Shown here: piece after piece, positions 54,340-62,709 of the stretch | Position numbering within the stretch: position 1 is the stretch's first letter | Layout of the letters: each line of letters opens with the position of its first letter | NCBI RefSeq assembly: GCF_003858395.1 | Contig: NZ_QWEV01000005.1 | Span: forward strand, 3,472,001 to 3,536,000 | Direction: 5' to 3' | DNA: 64,000 nucleotides | DNA from: Acidipila sp. EB88 | Lineage (GTDB): Bacteria; Acidobacteriota; Terriglobia; Terriglobales; Acidobacteriaceae | Position numbers and translations under genes: made by a program | Notes under the pieces: generated by a model | What the model was told of the DNA's origin: nothing | What the model saw: only the letters and a program-made list of their open reading frames with translations | The model's database searches: none

Positions 54340-54391
54340 GCCTCAAGACACCCTGGCAAGAACAGGCCAGGGTGTTTTGAGGCTTTCGTTT
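54340..54391. terminator. Long hairpin between SET-domain gene and dnaX
   Basis: An 18-base-pair, nearly perfect stem: GCCTCAAGACACCCTGGC, loop AAGAACA, then a 3' arm ending GTTTTGAGGC, with TTTCGTTT on the plus strand. It may be a terminator reading in either direction or part of a mobile palindrome together with the adjoining repeat. Confidence 0.55.
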
Positions 54392-54410
54392 ATAGAGAGT
54401 ACGTGTCCCG

Positions 54411-54441
54411 AAAAGACCGCCCCCCGCGCAGGGGGGTCTTT
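54411..54441 (-). terminator. Terminator of the SET-domain gene
   Basis: On the minus strand AAAGACCCCCC, loop TGCGC, GGGGGGCGGTCTTTT, starting five bases after the SET gene stop codon; GC-rich stem with a T4 tail. Confidence 0.7.
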
Positions 54442-54445
54442 GTCT

Positions 54446-54853
54446 TTACGCGGGTGTGCTCGAGAACATGGAGCCGCGGCAGGCTTTGGCTCCGCAGTGG
54501 CAGGGGGCGTCGGCGGGGTCGCCGTCGTAGAGGTGGTAGTCGTAGGTGAGTTCTTCGCCGGCGGCGATGTTGCGGATGGCCTGGATCCAGACGCGGCCGT
54601 GTTCTTCTTCGGTCTCGCAGTTGGGGTCGCAGGAGTGATTAAGGAACATGGCGGTGCCGTGACCGTCGATGACGGTGTTGCCGTCGCCGACGCCGAAGAG
54701 GTAGGTCATGGGGAGGTTCTCGTAGCGGATGTCGGCGAGGTCCTTGCGGAGGCGCGGGCCGGTGTACTCGACCACGTAGGCACCCTTGCGGATGGGGGTG
54801 GTGGTGTAGCAGCCGGCGGCGTGGATGGCGGAGGAGCGGATCACGAGAGACAT
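54446..54853 (-). CDS. SET-domain protein (protein-lysine methyltransferase-like) with post-SET cysteines
   Basis: 135 residues from the ATG at 54853; the frame runs far upstream but without protein-like sequence. Nearly all of it is a SET domain: SSAIHAAGCYTTTPIRKGAYVVEYTGP, the pseudoknot motif FLNHSCDPNC, then GEELTYDYHLYD, and the post-SET CHCGAKACRG that with an upstream Cys binds zinc. These domains methylate lysines using SAM; bacterial substrates are mostly unknown. A TATACT hexamer lies 10-15 bases upstream of the ATG and no ribosome site is seen, so a short or absent leader is possible. It diverges from the TPR gene. Confidence 0.88.
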   Translation of the reverse strand: MSLVIRSSAIHAAGCYTTTPIRKGAYVVEYTGPRLRKDLADIRYENLPMTYLFGVGDGNTVIDGHGTAMFLNHSCDPNCETEEEHGRVWIQAIRNIAAGEELTYDYHLYDGDPADAPCHCGAKACRGSMFSSTPA

Positions 54854-54982
54854 GGGTGCCGCGAGTATAGCGGGGTTGGCGGCCCATGTGGGTGCGTGGG
54901 GCGATTGTGGCGCGCATCGGCGGTGTGGCGCGTCAGAATAGAGGAGACGATGTTTTGCGTATGGGAGAAGGGAGGCTTTGCG

Positions 54983-55681
54983 ATGGACAGGCGCAAGGTG
55001 AAGATGGCACGCGTTGGGCGGATGGCGAAGGCTGCGGGGATGGCGTGGATGGGGCTGGCGGGCTGTGGCATGTGGTCCCAGGCTGCATGGGCGTCGGTGT
55101 GGCCGGCGCAGCAGGGTGGCCAGGGGCAGCAGGCGGCACCGACCCAGCCGGCTGCGCCGGGGCAACAGTCGCCGGGGCAACAGGCGGCACCGGCCAAGCC
55201 TGCGGCTCCGGCGAACGACAATGCGTTTCCAGAAGAGCAGTCGCAGGCGGCGGAGAAGGAAGCGAATGCGGGGGATGCCTCGGCTTCGGACGGGCCGGCG
55301 ACGACGCCGGGTGAGAATGGCGGCTCCTCGTCGAGCCGGTCGCGGATGAAGGGCGTGGACCTGCTGGGAGATCACGATTCCGAGGCGAGCAACGGGGCAG
55401 GCGGCGTAGTGAACGACCCGAAGCTGGCGGCGGAAGATATCCGGATCGGCCAGCTGTACATGGGGTCGGGCAACTTCGCGGGGGCGTACTCGCGGTTCAA
55501 GGAGGCGACGGAGGTAGGACCGGGCAACGTGGACGCGGTGTTCTACCTGGCGGAGGCTGCACGCAAAACGGCGCACCTGGATGAGGCGGCGGAGAACTAC
55601 AAGCTGTACCTGGATGCCGAGCCAAAGGGAAAGCGGTCCAAGGATGCGAAGAAGGCGCTGGGTGAGCTGGCGGGGAAGTAG
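54983..55681 (+). CDS. Secreted/envelope TPR protein
   Basis: 232 residues from the ATG at 54983, chosen because GGGAGG is seven bases upstream and a signal peptide follows (AKAAGMAWMGLAGCGMW, cleavage near AWA). An alternative ATG is at 54950. A Gln/Ala/Pro-rich linker (about 50-85) and a Ser/Gly-rich stretch lead to about three TPR-like helix pairs (AAEDIRIGQLYMGSGNFAGA; AVFYLAEAARKTAHLDEAAE; YKLYLDAEPKGKRSKD). Likely a periplasmic scaffold. No known partner; the prepilin peptidase gene ends 108 bases away on the other strand. Confidence 0.8.
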   Translation: MDRRKVKMARVGRMAKAAGMAWMGLAGCGMWSQAAWASVWPAQQGGQGQQAAPTQPAAPGQQSPGQQAAPAKPAAPANDNAFPEEQSQAAEKEANAGDASASDGPATTPGENGGSSSSRSRMKGVDLLGDHDSEASNGAGGVVNDPKLAAEDIRIGQLYMGSGNFAGAYSRFKEATEVGPGNVDAVFYLAEAARKTAHLDEAAENYKLYLDAEPKGKRSKDAKKALGELAGK

Positions 55682-55789
55682 GGGCTTGCCGGCTACTCTA
55701 CTTAGTCATCCGAACCGGCTGAGTTGGCGACCGCAGAGAACTTCATCATGAACTACCCCTTTACGGATAAAGCTATTTAAAAGATGCGT

Positions 55790-56803
55790 TTAACGCCAAA
55801 ACTGAAAGTACCAGGTGAGAAGCGGCGCTCCGCAGTAAAGGGTGAGCAGGCCGCCTAGGCTCAGGAAGCTTCCGAGGGGTAGGCGCAGGGCCGGGCGGTC
55901 GGTGCCGGGCTGGTTCGGTCTTGCCATGAGGATGAGCCCGCACAAGGCGGCGAGCAGAACAGCCAGTGTGAGGGCCAGCGACGCCCCGGCGACGCCAAGC
56001 CAGGCGCCGAGAAGTGCGGCCAGCTTCACGTCGCCGAGGCCCATGCCTTGTTGCCGGCGCACCACCCAGTAGAGCCAGCGGATCGCGAGCAGCAGGGAAG
56101 CGGCGCCAGCCGCGCCCAGCAGGCTGCCCTGCCATGCGGGCCAGGCTGGGGTGGGGAACGGGGTGGTCGCGGCGAGGTGGAGACAGCCGATGAGGCCACC
56201 GGCTGGGTCGGCGGCGTGGTTGCTGAAGGGGCTGCCGAGTGAGTTGCCGCCCTCGCCGGCCTGTCCACTTACCGGCAGGAGCGACTGGGCGACGCCAAAC
56301 GCGATGCCGGGCAGGGTGAAGGTATCAGGGAGCAGGAAACATTCGGCGTCCATAACCAGCAGGCCGAGCAGCAGGAACGAGAAGACCGCGGCCAGCAGGG
56401 CAGCGGAGCCCGGGCCGAAGTGGAAGGTTGCCAGCAGGAAAAGCGCGGCGGTAGCGGCCTCGACCAGCGGGTAGCGCGGCGAGATGCGCGTGTGGCAGTG
56501 GCGGCAGCGGCCGCGGAGCAGCAGGAACGAGACCAGCGGGATGTTGTCGTATGGGCGTATGCCGGCCTGGCAGTGCGGGCAGTGCGAACCGGGCCAGAGG
56601 ATGGACCGATGGTGTGGCAGGCGGGCGATGCAGACGTTGAGAAAGCTGCCGAACAGCAGGCCGGCAATGGCAACGATGGCGATCCAGAGCGGGGAGGGCG
56701 CGAGCTCCAGAACTGGAGCGGAAAGCGAGCCCGTAAAGACGCCAAAGGCGCTGCCGGGTAGCGGTGCATGGAGTCGTGCGGGGAGCAGGAATACGGAAAT
56801 CAC
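55790..56803 (-). CDS. Type IV prepilin peptidase / leader peptidase (PilD-like)
   Basis: 337 residues from a GTG at 56803; the frame is open much further but would run into mazG, which starts at 56840 on the other strand. The N-terminal domain has LFGSFLNVCIARLP and the zinc cysteines 75, 78, 100 and 103 (CPHC and CRHC), with PGSHCPHCQAGIRPYDNIPL typical of methylating prepilin peptidases. Catalytic aspartates are in VMDAECFLLPD and GMGLGDVKLAALLG. About eight membrane segments. It cleaves and N-methylates type IV pilin-like leader peptides; no pilin genes are in the window. Confidence 0.9.
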   Translation of the reverse strand: MISVFLLPARLHAPLPGSAFGVFTGSLSAPVLELAPSPLWIAIVAIAGLLFGSFLNVCIARLPHHRSILWPGSHCPHCQAGIRPYDNIPLVSFLLLRGRCRHCHTRISPRYPLVEAATAALFLLATFHFGPGSAALLAAVFSFLLLGLLVMDAECFLLPDTFTLPGIAFGVAQSLLPVSGQAGEGGNSLGSPFSNHAADPAGGLIGCLHLAATTPFPTPAWPAWQGSLLGAAGAASLLLAIRWLYWVVRRQQGMGLGDVKLAALLGAWLGVAGASLALTLAVLLAALCGLILMARPNQPGTDRPALRLPLGSFLSLGGLLTLYCGAPLLTWYFQFWR

Positions 56804-56839
56804 TGCGTCCGAGTTTAGGCCATCGGTTAGAGTGGAGCC

Positions 56840-57847
56840 ATGGCTCCGCCCGATGTGACCCAAGGGTCGCTGTGTACCGCGCCGGAAACCGCCTCCTCTG
56901 CAGCCTCCCCGGTTGCGGAGGAACCTGCAGCGTTGTTTGCGGAGTCGGTCGCGATTATGCGGCGGCTGCGCGGGCCGGATGGATGCTCGTGGGATCGAGA
57001 GCAGACGCCGGAGACGATTCGCAAGTACACCCTGGAAGAAACCTACGAAGTGCTGGACGCGATTGAGCGCAAGGACTCGGCCAACCTGTGCGAGGAGTTG
57101 GGCGACATGCTGTTGCAGGTGTTGTTTTATGCGCAGATGGCGTCGGAGGCAGGCGAGTTCGGCATTGCGGATGTGCTGAGCGGGCTGAACCGCAAGCTGG
57201 TGCGCCGGCATCCGCATGTGTTTGGCGCGGCTGCCGCGGAGGCAGCCGGCAATGCCGCGGTGCTGGAAAGCGCCGCCGAGGGCATTGCGCCCACACAGGT
57301 GCTGGCGAACTGGAACGCCATCAAGCGGATGGAACGCCAGCAGAAGCAAACACCGGGGGCCGATGCGGGGGTTGAGTCGCGCATGGCCGCGGTGCTGCGC
57401 GCGCAGCCGGCATTGCTGGAGGCGCAGAAGCTGGGTTCAGCAGCGGCCAAGGTTGGGTTTGACTGGCCGGATGCCACGGGGCTTTTGGCCAAGATCCGCG
57501 AAGAGGCGGACGAGGTCGAGGCGGAGATCGCGATGGCGCCGGGCGATGGCACGGGGGATTTGTCGGCTTCGAGCTCCAGTGCGAGTTCGACGCGCGAGAT
57601 GCAGCTCGAGGTTGGGGACTTGTTGTTCGTGGTGAGCAACCTGGCGCGACACCTCCATGTGAATGCGGAGATGGCGCTGCGGGATGCGAATGCGAAGTTT
57701 CGCAGCCGGTTCGCCTCGATGGAGCAGGCGGAACGGGAGGGCGGTGCGCCGCTGGAGCAGCGTTCGCTGGATGAGCTGGAAGCCTTGTGGCAGCAGGCCA
57801 AGCAGCGTGAGCGGCTTCTCGCAGGTCTGCCCGGGGTGGGTGCTTGA
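56840..57847 (+). CDS. mazG: Nucleoside triphosphate pyrophosphohydrolase MazG
   Basis: 335 residues, longer than E. coli MazG because of an Ala-rich N-terminus (about 35 residues) and a Ser-rich insert (about 235-255). Domain 1 carries GCSWDREQTPETIRKYTLEETYEVLDAI and ELGDMLLQVLFYAQM (the EExxE and ExxD metal motifs); domain 2 has KVGFDWPD, EADEVEAEIA and VGDLLFVVSNLARHL. It hydrolyses canonical and damaged NTPs and may lower ppGpp. Ends in a TTGA overlap with the acetyltransferase-like gene. Confidence 0.95.
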   Translation: MAPPDVTQGSLCTAPETASSAASPVAEEPAALFAESVAIMRRLRGPDGCSWDREQTPETIRKYTLEETYEVLDAIERKDSANLCEELGDMLLQVLFYAQMASEAGEFGIADVLSGLNRKLVRRHPHVFGAAAAEAAGNAAVLESAAEGIAPTQVLANWNAIKRMERQQKQTPGADAGVESRMAAVLRAQPALLEAQKLGSAAAKVGFDWPDATGLLAKIREEADEVEAEIAMAPGDGTGDLSASSSSASSTREMQLEVGDLLFVVSNLARHLHVNAEMALRDANAKFRSRFASMEQAEREGGAPLEQRSLDELEALWQQAKQRERLLAGLPGVGA

Positions 57848-58881
57848 GCATCGTGCCCGTGGAACAGGAGCTTCTGGGCGCGGGGGTACGCGCGCGGGAG
57901 ACGACGCTGCTGCATCGTGCGGAGGTTTCGAACGGGTGGGCGCCGGAGCCTGTTCGGGAGCATCGCAGCCGAGACGGGCGGGTGTTCCTGATTCGCCGGT
58001 GCGCCACGGCCGCGGAACTGGATGCGTGCGTGGCGCTGCAGCAGGAAACGTGGGGGTACCCCGATCGCGAGGTGGTGCCGCGCAATATTTATGTGCTGGC
58101 GCAGTCGCTGGGCGGCCATGTGTTCGGGGCATGGGACGCTGCGGGGACTCTGGCGGGTTTCGCGATGGCGATGGCTGCGCATGCGCCGCAGAGCGACCTG
58201 GCTGCCGGCCGATGGATGCGGGGGGCTGAGCAGGGCCGGGAGCAGGCAGACCCTGCTGCGGATATGTTGCCGGGTCGCATGCGGGGAGATAGCCGGAACG
58301 CTGGAGCCGTGGATGAACGTGCGGGCAGCAAGGACGCGGTGCAACCGGAATGCTACCTGCACTCGCACATGCTGGCGGTGCGTGCGGCGGACCGGAATAC
58401 CGGGCTCGGCGTGGCGCTGAAGCTGGCGCAGCGCGAGGATGCGCTGCGGCTCGGGATCCGGACGATGCGCTGGACGTTTGATCCGCTGGTAGCCAAGAAC
58501 GCGTTTCTCAATCTCGAGCGGCTGGGTGTCACGGTGCGCCGCTACATCGCCAACTTCTACGGGCCACTCGACTCGGAGCAGCAGGGCGGACTGCCGTCTG
58601 ACCGTCTGCTGGCGGAGTGGTCGCTGGCGAGCGAGCGGGTGACGCAGCGGATTGCGGGGCGAAGCCAGGCCGTCACGCCGGTGGAGGAAGTGGAGCTGCC
58701 GGGCGAGATTGTGCGGTGGCGGGCCGAAGGCGGCAGGGACGCGGCGGAGGCGCAGCGTGCATTGCGTGAGCGGCTGGAAGCAGCGTTCGCGCGGGGGCTG
58801 GTGATGGAGGGGTTTACCCCGACGCCCGGCGGCGGCGGCCGATACCGGCTGTATGCGGAGGGAGCGTTGCATAATATCTAG
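57844..58881 (+). CDS. GNAT-family acyltransferase (COG3375-like), probable partner of the NSAR/OSBS gene
   Basis: 345 residues, TTG start at 57844 overlapping the mazG stop (TTGA); GTGs shortly downstream are alternatives. GNAT-like core: ELDACVALQQETWGYP, GHVFGAWDAAGTLAGFAMAM, then LHSHMLAVRAADRNTGLGVALK and a CoA-loop-like RLGIRTMRWTFDPLVAKNA. About 60 low-conservation residues sit in the middle (about 120-165). Homologues, as I recall, are linked to N-succinylamino acid racemase genes and succinylate D-amino acids. Here that racemase-type gene is 544 bases downstream, supporting the same pathway. Confidence 0.8.
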   Translation: MSIVPVEQELLGAGVRARETTLLHRAEVSNGWAPEPVREHRSRDGRVFLIRRCATAAELDACVALQQETWGYPDREVVPRNIYVLAQSLGGHVFGAWDAAGTLAGFAMAMAAHAPQSDLAAGRWMRGAEQGREQADPAADMLPGRMRGDSRNAGAVDERAGSKDAVQPECYLHSHMLAVRAADRNTGLGVALKLAQREDALRLGIRTMRWTFDPLVAKNAFLNLERLGVTVRRYIANFYGPLDSEQQGGLPSDRLLAEWSLASERVTQRIAGRSQAVTPVEEVELPGEIVRWRAEGGRDAAEAQRALRERLEAAFARGLVMEGFTPTPGGGGRYRLYAEGALHNI

Positions 58882-59425
58882 ACGGCATATCTGCTGCTGG
58901 CGGCGGCCCCGGAGCCGACCACAGTGCCAATCTTCAAGGGGCGGCCATGTCTATCCGGCTGGTGATGTTGGGGAGCTGTTGTGCGGGTAGGAGCGCATGC
59001 GCGTGTCCGTTTATTTACGTGCCCGAGCGCTTTGAGCAGGCACTTGGAAGGAATTCTTCGAAGTATTCGCAGCAATGTCTTGTAGTGGACATAGGGTGAA
59101 CAAAACCGCCCGGATTGTAAGCAGAGCCAGCGGCTGCCGTGGCTGGGTGGAGTGGCTGATTGGCGCGTCGCTGGGACGACCAGAAACGTACTGTGGCGGC
59201 TTGGGCTGGCACGGCCCAGGTAGATGGAAGCCAAGAGACCAGCACTCAGCAAACGTTTGGAGCAATTTGGAGAAGAGGTTGAGCGGAGGCGAGGCGCGAG
59301 GCGGGTGCAGGCACACGAACAAGACAGTAGCAAACGTACATTGCTCCTGACGGTTGGCAGAACGCGCGGAGATCGCGGCCAGCAAAGTCCACGATCACCT
59401 TATATCCCGGAAAGCGAAAGAAACC
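58882..59425. other. Intergenic, no gene recognised
   Basis: About 545 bases between the GNAT and NSAR/OSBS genes. Several short open frames on both strands lack ribosome sites and family features. No terminator is convincing. Possibly the downstream gene has its own promoter here. Confidence 0.45.
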
Positions 59426-60547
59426 ATGAAGATCGATGCGGTTGTGCTGCGTGAACTACAGATGGAGCTGGTGACACCGTTTGAAACCAGCTTTGGCATG
59501 ACCACCCACCGCCGGGTAATGCTGGTGGAGGTGCGCGCAGAGGGGCTGGTGGGCTGGGGCGAGTGCGTGGCCGGCGAGCATCCCTGGTACTCGGAGGAGT
59601 CGATTGACACGGCGTGGCAGGTGGGGCGGCACGAGCTGGCCCGACTGCTGCTCGACGCGGACCCGGAGCATGGCGGGCAGTGTCACGAGATCTTCCGGCA
59701 GATTCGCGGCAACCGGATGTGCAAGGCGGCGTTTGAAAATGCGCTGTGGGACGTGCAGGCGCAGGCGGAGGGAGTGAGCCTGGCATCGCTGCTGGGCGGT
59801 ACGCGCGCGACGATTCCGTGCGGGGTTTCCTTGGGGATTACGCCGACGCTGGAGCAATTACTGGAGCGAGTGGAGACAGCTTTGGCCGCGGGCTATCAGC
59901 GAATCAAGGTGAAGTGCCGGCCGGGCTGGGATACGGATGTGTTTGCGGCGATCCGCATGCGGTGGCCGCGGATCCAGCTGACGGCGGACGCGAACGCGTC
60001 GTACCGGTTGAAGGACATGGATCTGCTGGCGTCGTTTGACCACTACGAGCTGGCGATGCTGGAGCAGCCGCTGTGGAGTGATGACTTTTACTTCCACTCG
60101 ATGTTGCAGAAGCAGATCGAGACGAAGATCTGCCTGGACGAGTCGATTCGCAACCGAAGGGATGCGCTGGCGGCAATCGAGATGGATTCGTGCCGGGTGA
60201 TCAACATCAAGGTGGGGCGCGTGGGCGGGTTCACGGAGGCGATCGGGATCCACAATGCGGCGATGGAGCGCGGGATCCCGGTGTGGTGCGGGGGGATGCT
60301 CGAGACCGGGATCGGACGGTCGCACAACATCGCGCTGGCGTCGCTGCCGAACTTTTCGCTGCCGGGGGATGTTTCGGCGTCGAGCCGGTACTGGAAAGAC
60401 GACATCGTGGAGCCGGAGATCACGGTATCGGCGCATGGCGAGATCACGGTGCCGACCGCGGCCGGGCGCGGATACGCGGTGCGCGAGGACCTGGTGGAGC
60501 GTCTGTGCGTGCGGCGCGAGGATGTGCGGGCGTTTGTGCTGGCGTAG
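59426..60547 (+). CDS. menC: o-Succinylbenzoate synthase / N-succinylamino acid racemase (enolase superfamily)
   Basis: 373 residues from the ATG at 59426. Typical NSAR/OSBS layout: capping domain (LVTPFETSFGMTTHRRVMLVEV), catalytic Lys pair in YQRIKVKCRPG, metal ligands Asp in LTADANAS, Glu in MLEQPLW and Asp in ICLDESI, and the second catalytic Lys in VINIKVGRVGGF. Members of this branch make o-succinylbenzoate for menaquinone, racemise N-succinyl amino acids, or do both. The neighbouring GNAT gene and the absence of other men genes here favour the racemase role, but sequence alone cannot separate them. Confidence 0.9.
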   Translation: MKIDAVVLRELQMELVTPFETSFGMTTHRRVMLVEVRAEGLVGWGECVAGEHPWYSEESIDTAWQVGRHELARLLLDADPEHGGQCHEIFRQIRGNRMCKAAFENALWDVQAQAEGVSLASLLGGTRATIPCGVSLGITPTLEQLLERVETALAAGYQRIKVKCRPGWDTDVFAAIRMRWPRIQLTADANASYRLKDMDLLASFDHYELAMLEQPLWSDDFYFHSMLQKQIETKICLDESIRNRRDALAAIEMDSCRVINIKVGRVGGFTEAIGIHNAAMERGIPVWCGGMLETGIGRSHNIALASLPNFSLPGDVSASSRYWKDDIVEPEITVSAHGEITVPTAAGRGYAVREDLVERLCVRREDVRAFVLA

Positions 60548-60573
60548 CAGCAAGACCACGACAAGGGTCGGGG

Positions 60574-60610
60574 CAAAACCGCCTGCGCGGCTGGCGGTCC
60601 CTTCGGGACT
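60574..60610. repeat. REP-like palindromic element, copy 2
   Basis: Between the NSAR/OSBS gene and the DUF2076 gene. ACCGCC-TGCGCGGCT-GGCGG then hairpin GTCCC-TTC-GGGAC (60597-60609). Same design as copy 1 at 54281-54320. Confidence 0.6.
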
Positions 60611-60721
60611 CTCGCTCGATAAGGGCAAGAGCTTGGGGGCGCTGCCAACTCCCGGCGCGCTGTTGCGTCTAACGTGTGGGATGCTGTGGCCTCGTAGGTG
60701 GGCGGCAGCAAAGGAGAACCG

Positions 60722-61468
60722 ATGACTTCGCAAGAACAAGCCATGCTGAATGACCTGGTGCACAAGATCAACAGCACCAACCTTGAGGAGAAGGACGATG
60801 CCGCGGAGCAGCTGCTGCGGGATGGACTGGGGCGCAACCAGGACGCGCTGTACATGCTGGCGCAGACGGTGCTGGTGCAGAACATTGCACTGGAACAGGC
60901 CAAGCAGCAGTTGATGCAGATGCAGCAGGCGCCGGCGGCCCCGGCCAAGGCGACCAGCTTCCTGGGCAGCCTGCTGGGTCATCGCGACCCGCAGCCCCAG
61001 GCCCCGCCGCCGCAGCAGCAGGGCGGCTACCAGCAGGTGCAGTACGGACAGCCGCAGTATGCGCAGCCCCAGTATGCGCAGCCGCAGGGCGGCTTTGCGC
61101 CGCCTCCGAGCGGACAGCCAAGCTTTCTGCGTTCGGCGGCCACTACGGCTGCCGGTGTGGCGGCGGGCGCGCTGGCGTTCCAGGGTGTGGAAAGTCTGCT
61201 GCACGGCGGCATGGGCGGTGGAGGCGGCTTTGGTGGCGAGGGCTTCGGTGGAGGCGGCTTCGGTGGCGGGGAAGCGCCGCGCGAGGAGATCATCAACAAC
61301 TACTACGACTCGCCGGGCGGCGGCAGTGGTGGAGGCAACTACAACAGCGGTCCGGATGAGCAGCCGCAGGGACCGTTTGACTCGGGCTCGAACGACGCGA
61401 GCTACGGGGACGATTACACCGATGGTGGTGGTGACTTCGGCGGCGACGACGATACGAACTTCAGCTAG
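60722..61468 (+). CDS. DUF2076-domain protein with Gln/Pro- and Gly-rich regions
   Basis: 248 residues from the ATG at 60722 (AAAGGAG five bases upstream); a start at 60698 is possible. The N-terminal about 75 residues form the conserved helical part (NDLVHKINSTNLEEKDDAAE; LYMLAQTVLVQNIALEQAKQQL). The middle is low-complexity (three QYAQPQ-like repeats), then a hydrophobic alanine/glycine patch (TTAAGVAAGALAFQGVESLL) and a Gly-Phe and Asp-Gly-rich tail. The family is common in proteobacteria and Acidobacteriota and its function is unknown. A strong terminator follows. Confidence 0.85.
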   Translation: MTSQEQAMLNDLVHKINSTNLEEKDDAAEQLLRDGLGRNQDALYMLAQTVLVQNIALEQAKQQLMQMQQAPAAPAKATSFLGSLLGHRDPQPQAPPPQQQGGYQQVQYGQPQYAQPQYAQPQGGFAPPPSGQPSFLRSAATTAAGVAAGALAFQGVESLLHGGMGGGGGFGGEGFGGGGFGGGEAPREEIINNYYDSPGGGSGGGNYNSGPDEQPQGPFDSGSNDASYGDDYTDGGGDFGGDDDTNFS

Positions 61469-61493
61469 GTTTGGCTGTATTGATTGCGGTACG

Positions 61494-61525
61494 GGTGGCA
61501 CGCTTGCGAGCGTGCCACCTTTTTT
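61494..61525 (+). terminator. Strong rho-independent terminator after the DUF2076 gene
   Basis: GGTGGCACGCT, loop TGCG, AGCGTGCCACC: an 11-base-pair perfect stem followed by T6, 25 bases after the stop codon. Confidence 0.92.
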
Positions 61526-61658
61526 CGCGTTGAGGGCTGGTTGGGCGAGTCCACGTGGCGTGGCTGCGGCGGGCGTGCCTTCTACTGGAAAGGCGGGCGG
61601 GAATGCAAGACCGGATTGAGGGTTCTGTGGGTGCAAACGCATGGGCCAGGATGGGCGC

Positions 61659-62618
61659 ATGAGGCGAGTGGTGATTACCGGGCAGCCGCCGGTGCAGATC
61701 CTGGATGTGACGGGGCCGCTGGAGGTTTTTGCCAACGGGGACGGGTACGAGGTAGTGCTGCTGTGTCCGCGGGGCGAGCAGTGGCTTGCGACCAACCGCG
61801 GGGTTCCGCTTGGGAATGCGACACCGTTCGCGGAGTACAGCGGCGCGATCGACACGCTGATCGTGGTGGGCGGCCCCGGCGCGGAGAGTGGCGCGTTTGA
61901 CCCGGAACTGATTGCCTGGCTGCGCGCGGCGGCGGGGCGCGCGCGGAGGGTGGCCTCGATCTGCACGGGGGCGTTTGTGCTGGCGGAGGCAGGGCTGCTG
62001 GACGGCAGGGAGGCGGTGACGCACTGGCGGTTCTGCGATCAGCTGGCGGCGCAGTATCCGCGGGTGCGAGTGCGGCGCGACCCGATTTACCTGCGGGACG
62101 GCGCGGTGTCGACCTCGGCCGGGATCACGGCGGGGATCGACCTGTCGCTGGCTCTGGTGGAGGAGGACTGCGGGCATAGGGCGGCGCTGGAGATTGCGCG
62201 GTTCCTGGTGATGTTTCTGGTGCGGCCTGGTGGCCAGGCGCAGTTCAGCCATATGTTGCTGCACCAGGCGGGGGCCTCGCGGCCGCTGCGCGAGCTGCAG
62301 GTGTGGATGCTGGAGCACCTTGGCGAGGGATTCTCGGTGGAGCAGCTGGCGGAGCGCATGGGCGTGAGCGCCCGGCACTTTGCGCGGGTGTGCGTGCGGG
62401 AAACGGGCATGAACCCGGGCCGATTCGTGGACCACATGCGGGTAGAAGCGGCACAGCAGCAGGTCGACAGCTCGACGATGGGGCTGAAGGAGATTGCGGA
62501 TGCGTGCGGCTTTGGCACGGCGGAGGCGATGCGGCGCGCGTTTGTGCGGGTGCTGGGGGTGACGGCGGCGGAGTATGCGAGCCGGTTCCGACGCGCCGGG
62601 AGTGTGGCCGCGGATTGA
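61659..62618 (+). CDS. GlxA-type transcriptional regulator (DJ-1/PfpI domain plus AraC DNA-binding domain)
   Basis: 319 residues from the ATG at 61659 (AGGA seven bases upstream); 61641 is an alternative. The N-terminal DJ-1/PfpI-like domain has QILDVTGPLEVFANG, LIVVGGPGAES and the nucleophile-elbow-like SICTGAFVLAEAGLL. The C-terminal AraC domain has two helix-turn-helix motifs (FSVEQLAERMGVSARHFARV; LKEIADACGFGTAEAMRRAF). GlxA-type proteins usually activate genes of their own neighbourhood in response to small nitrogenous compounds; the HD-hydrolase gene 91 bases downstream is a candidate target. Confidence 0.92.
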   Translation: MRRVVITGQPPVQILDVTGPLEVFANGDGYEVVLLCPRGEQWLATNRGVPLGNATPFAEYSGAIDTLIVVGGPGAESGAFDPELIAWLRAAAGRARRVASICTGAFVLAEAGLLDGREAVTHWRFCDQLAAQYPRVRVRRDPIYLRDGAVSTSAGITAGIDLSLALVEEDCGHRAALEIARFLVMFLVRPGGQAQFSHMLLHQAGASRPLRELQVWMLEHLGEGFSVEQLAERMGVSARHFARVCVRETGMNPGRFVDHMRVEAAQQQVDSSTMGLKEIADACGFGTAEAMRRAFVRVLGVTAAEYASRFRRAGSVAAD

Positions 62619-62709
62619 GGCAGGTCCGAAATTGCAGCAACCGTGTCATGGCGGTAATGGTGCGCGGGGACTAGGTTGAGGGAAGTAAGTTGTCTTGGAG
62701 GTTTTTGCT

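Noticed and set aside
57127..58872. 581-codon minus-strand frame opposite mazG and the GNAT gene
   Set aside because: Shadow of two clear plus-strand genes; no coherent domain.
60900..61120. Short tandem repeats (QYAQPQ codons) considered as a CRISPR or satellite array
   Set aside because: They are in frame inside the DUF2076 gene and are simply low-complexity Gln/Pro coding sequence.
59858..61966. 702-codon minus-strand open frame spanning several genes
   Set aside because: Arginine/leucine-rich low-complexity translation covering three real plus-strand genes and a terminator.
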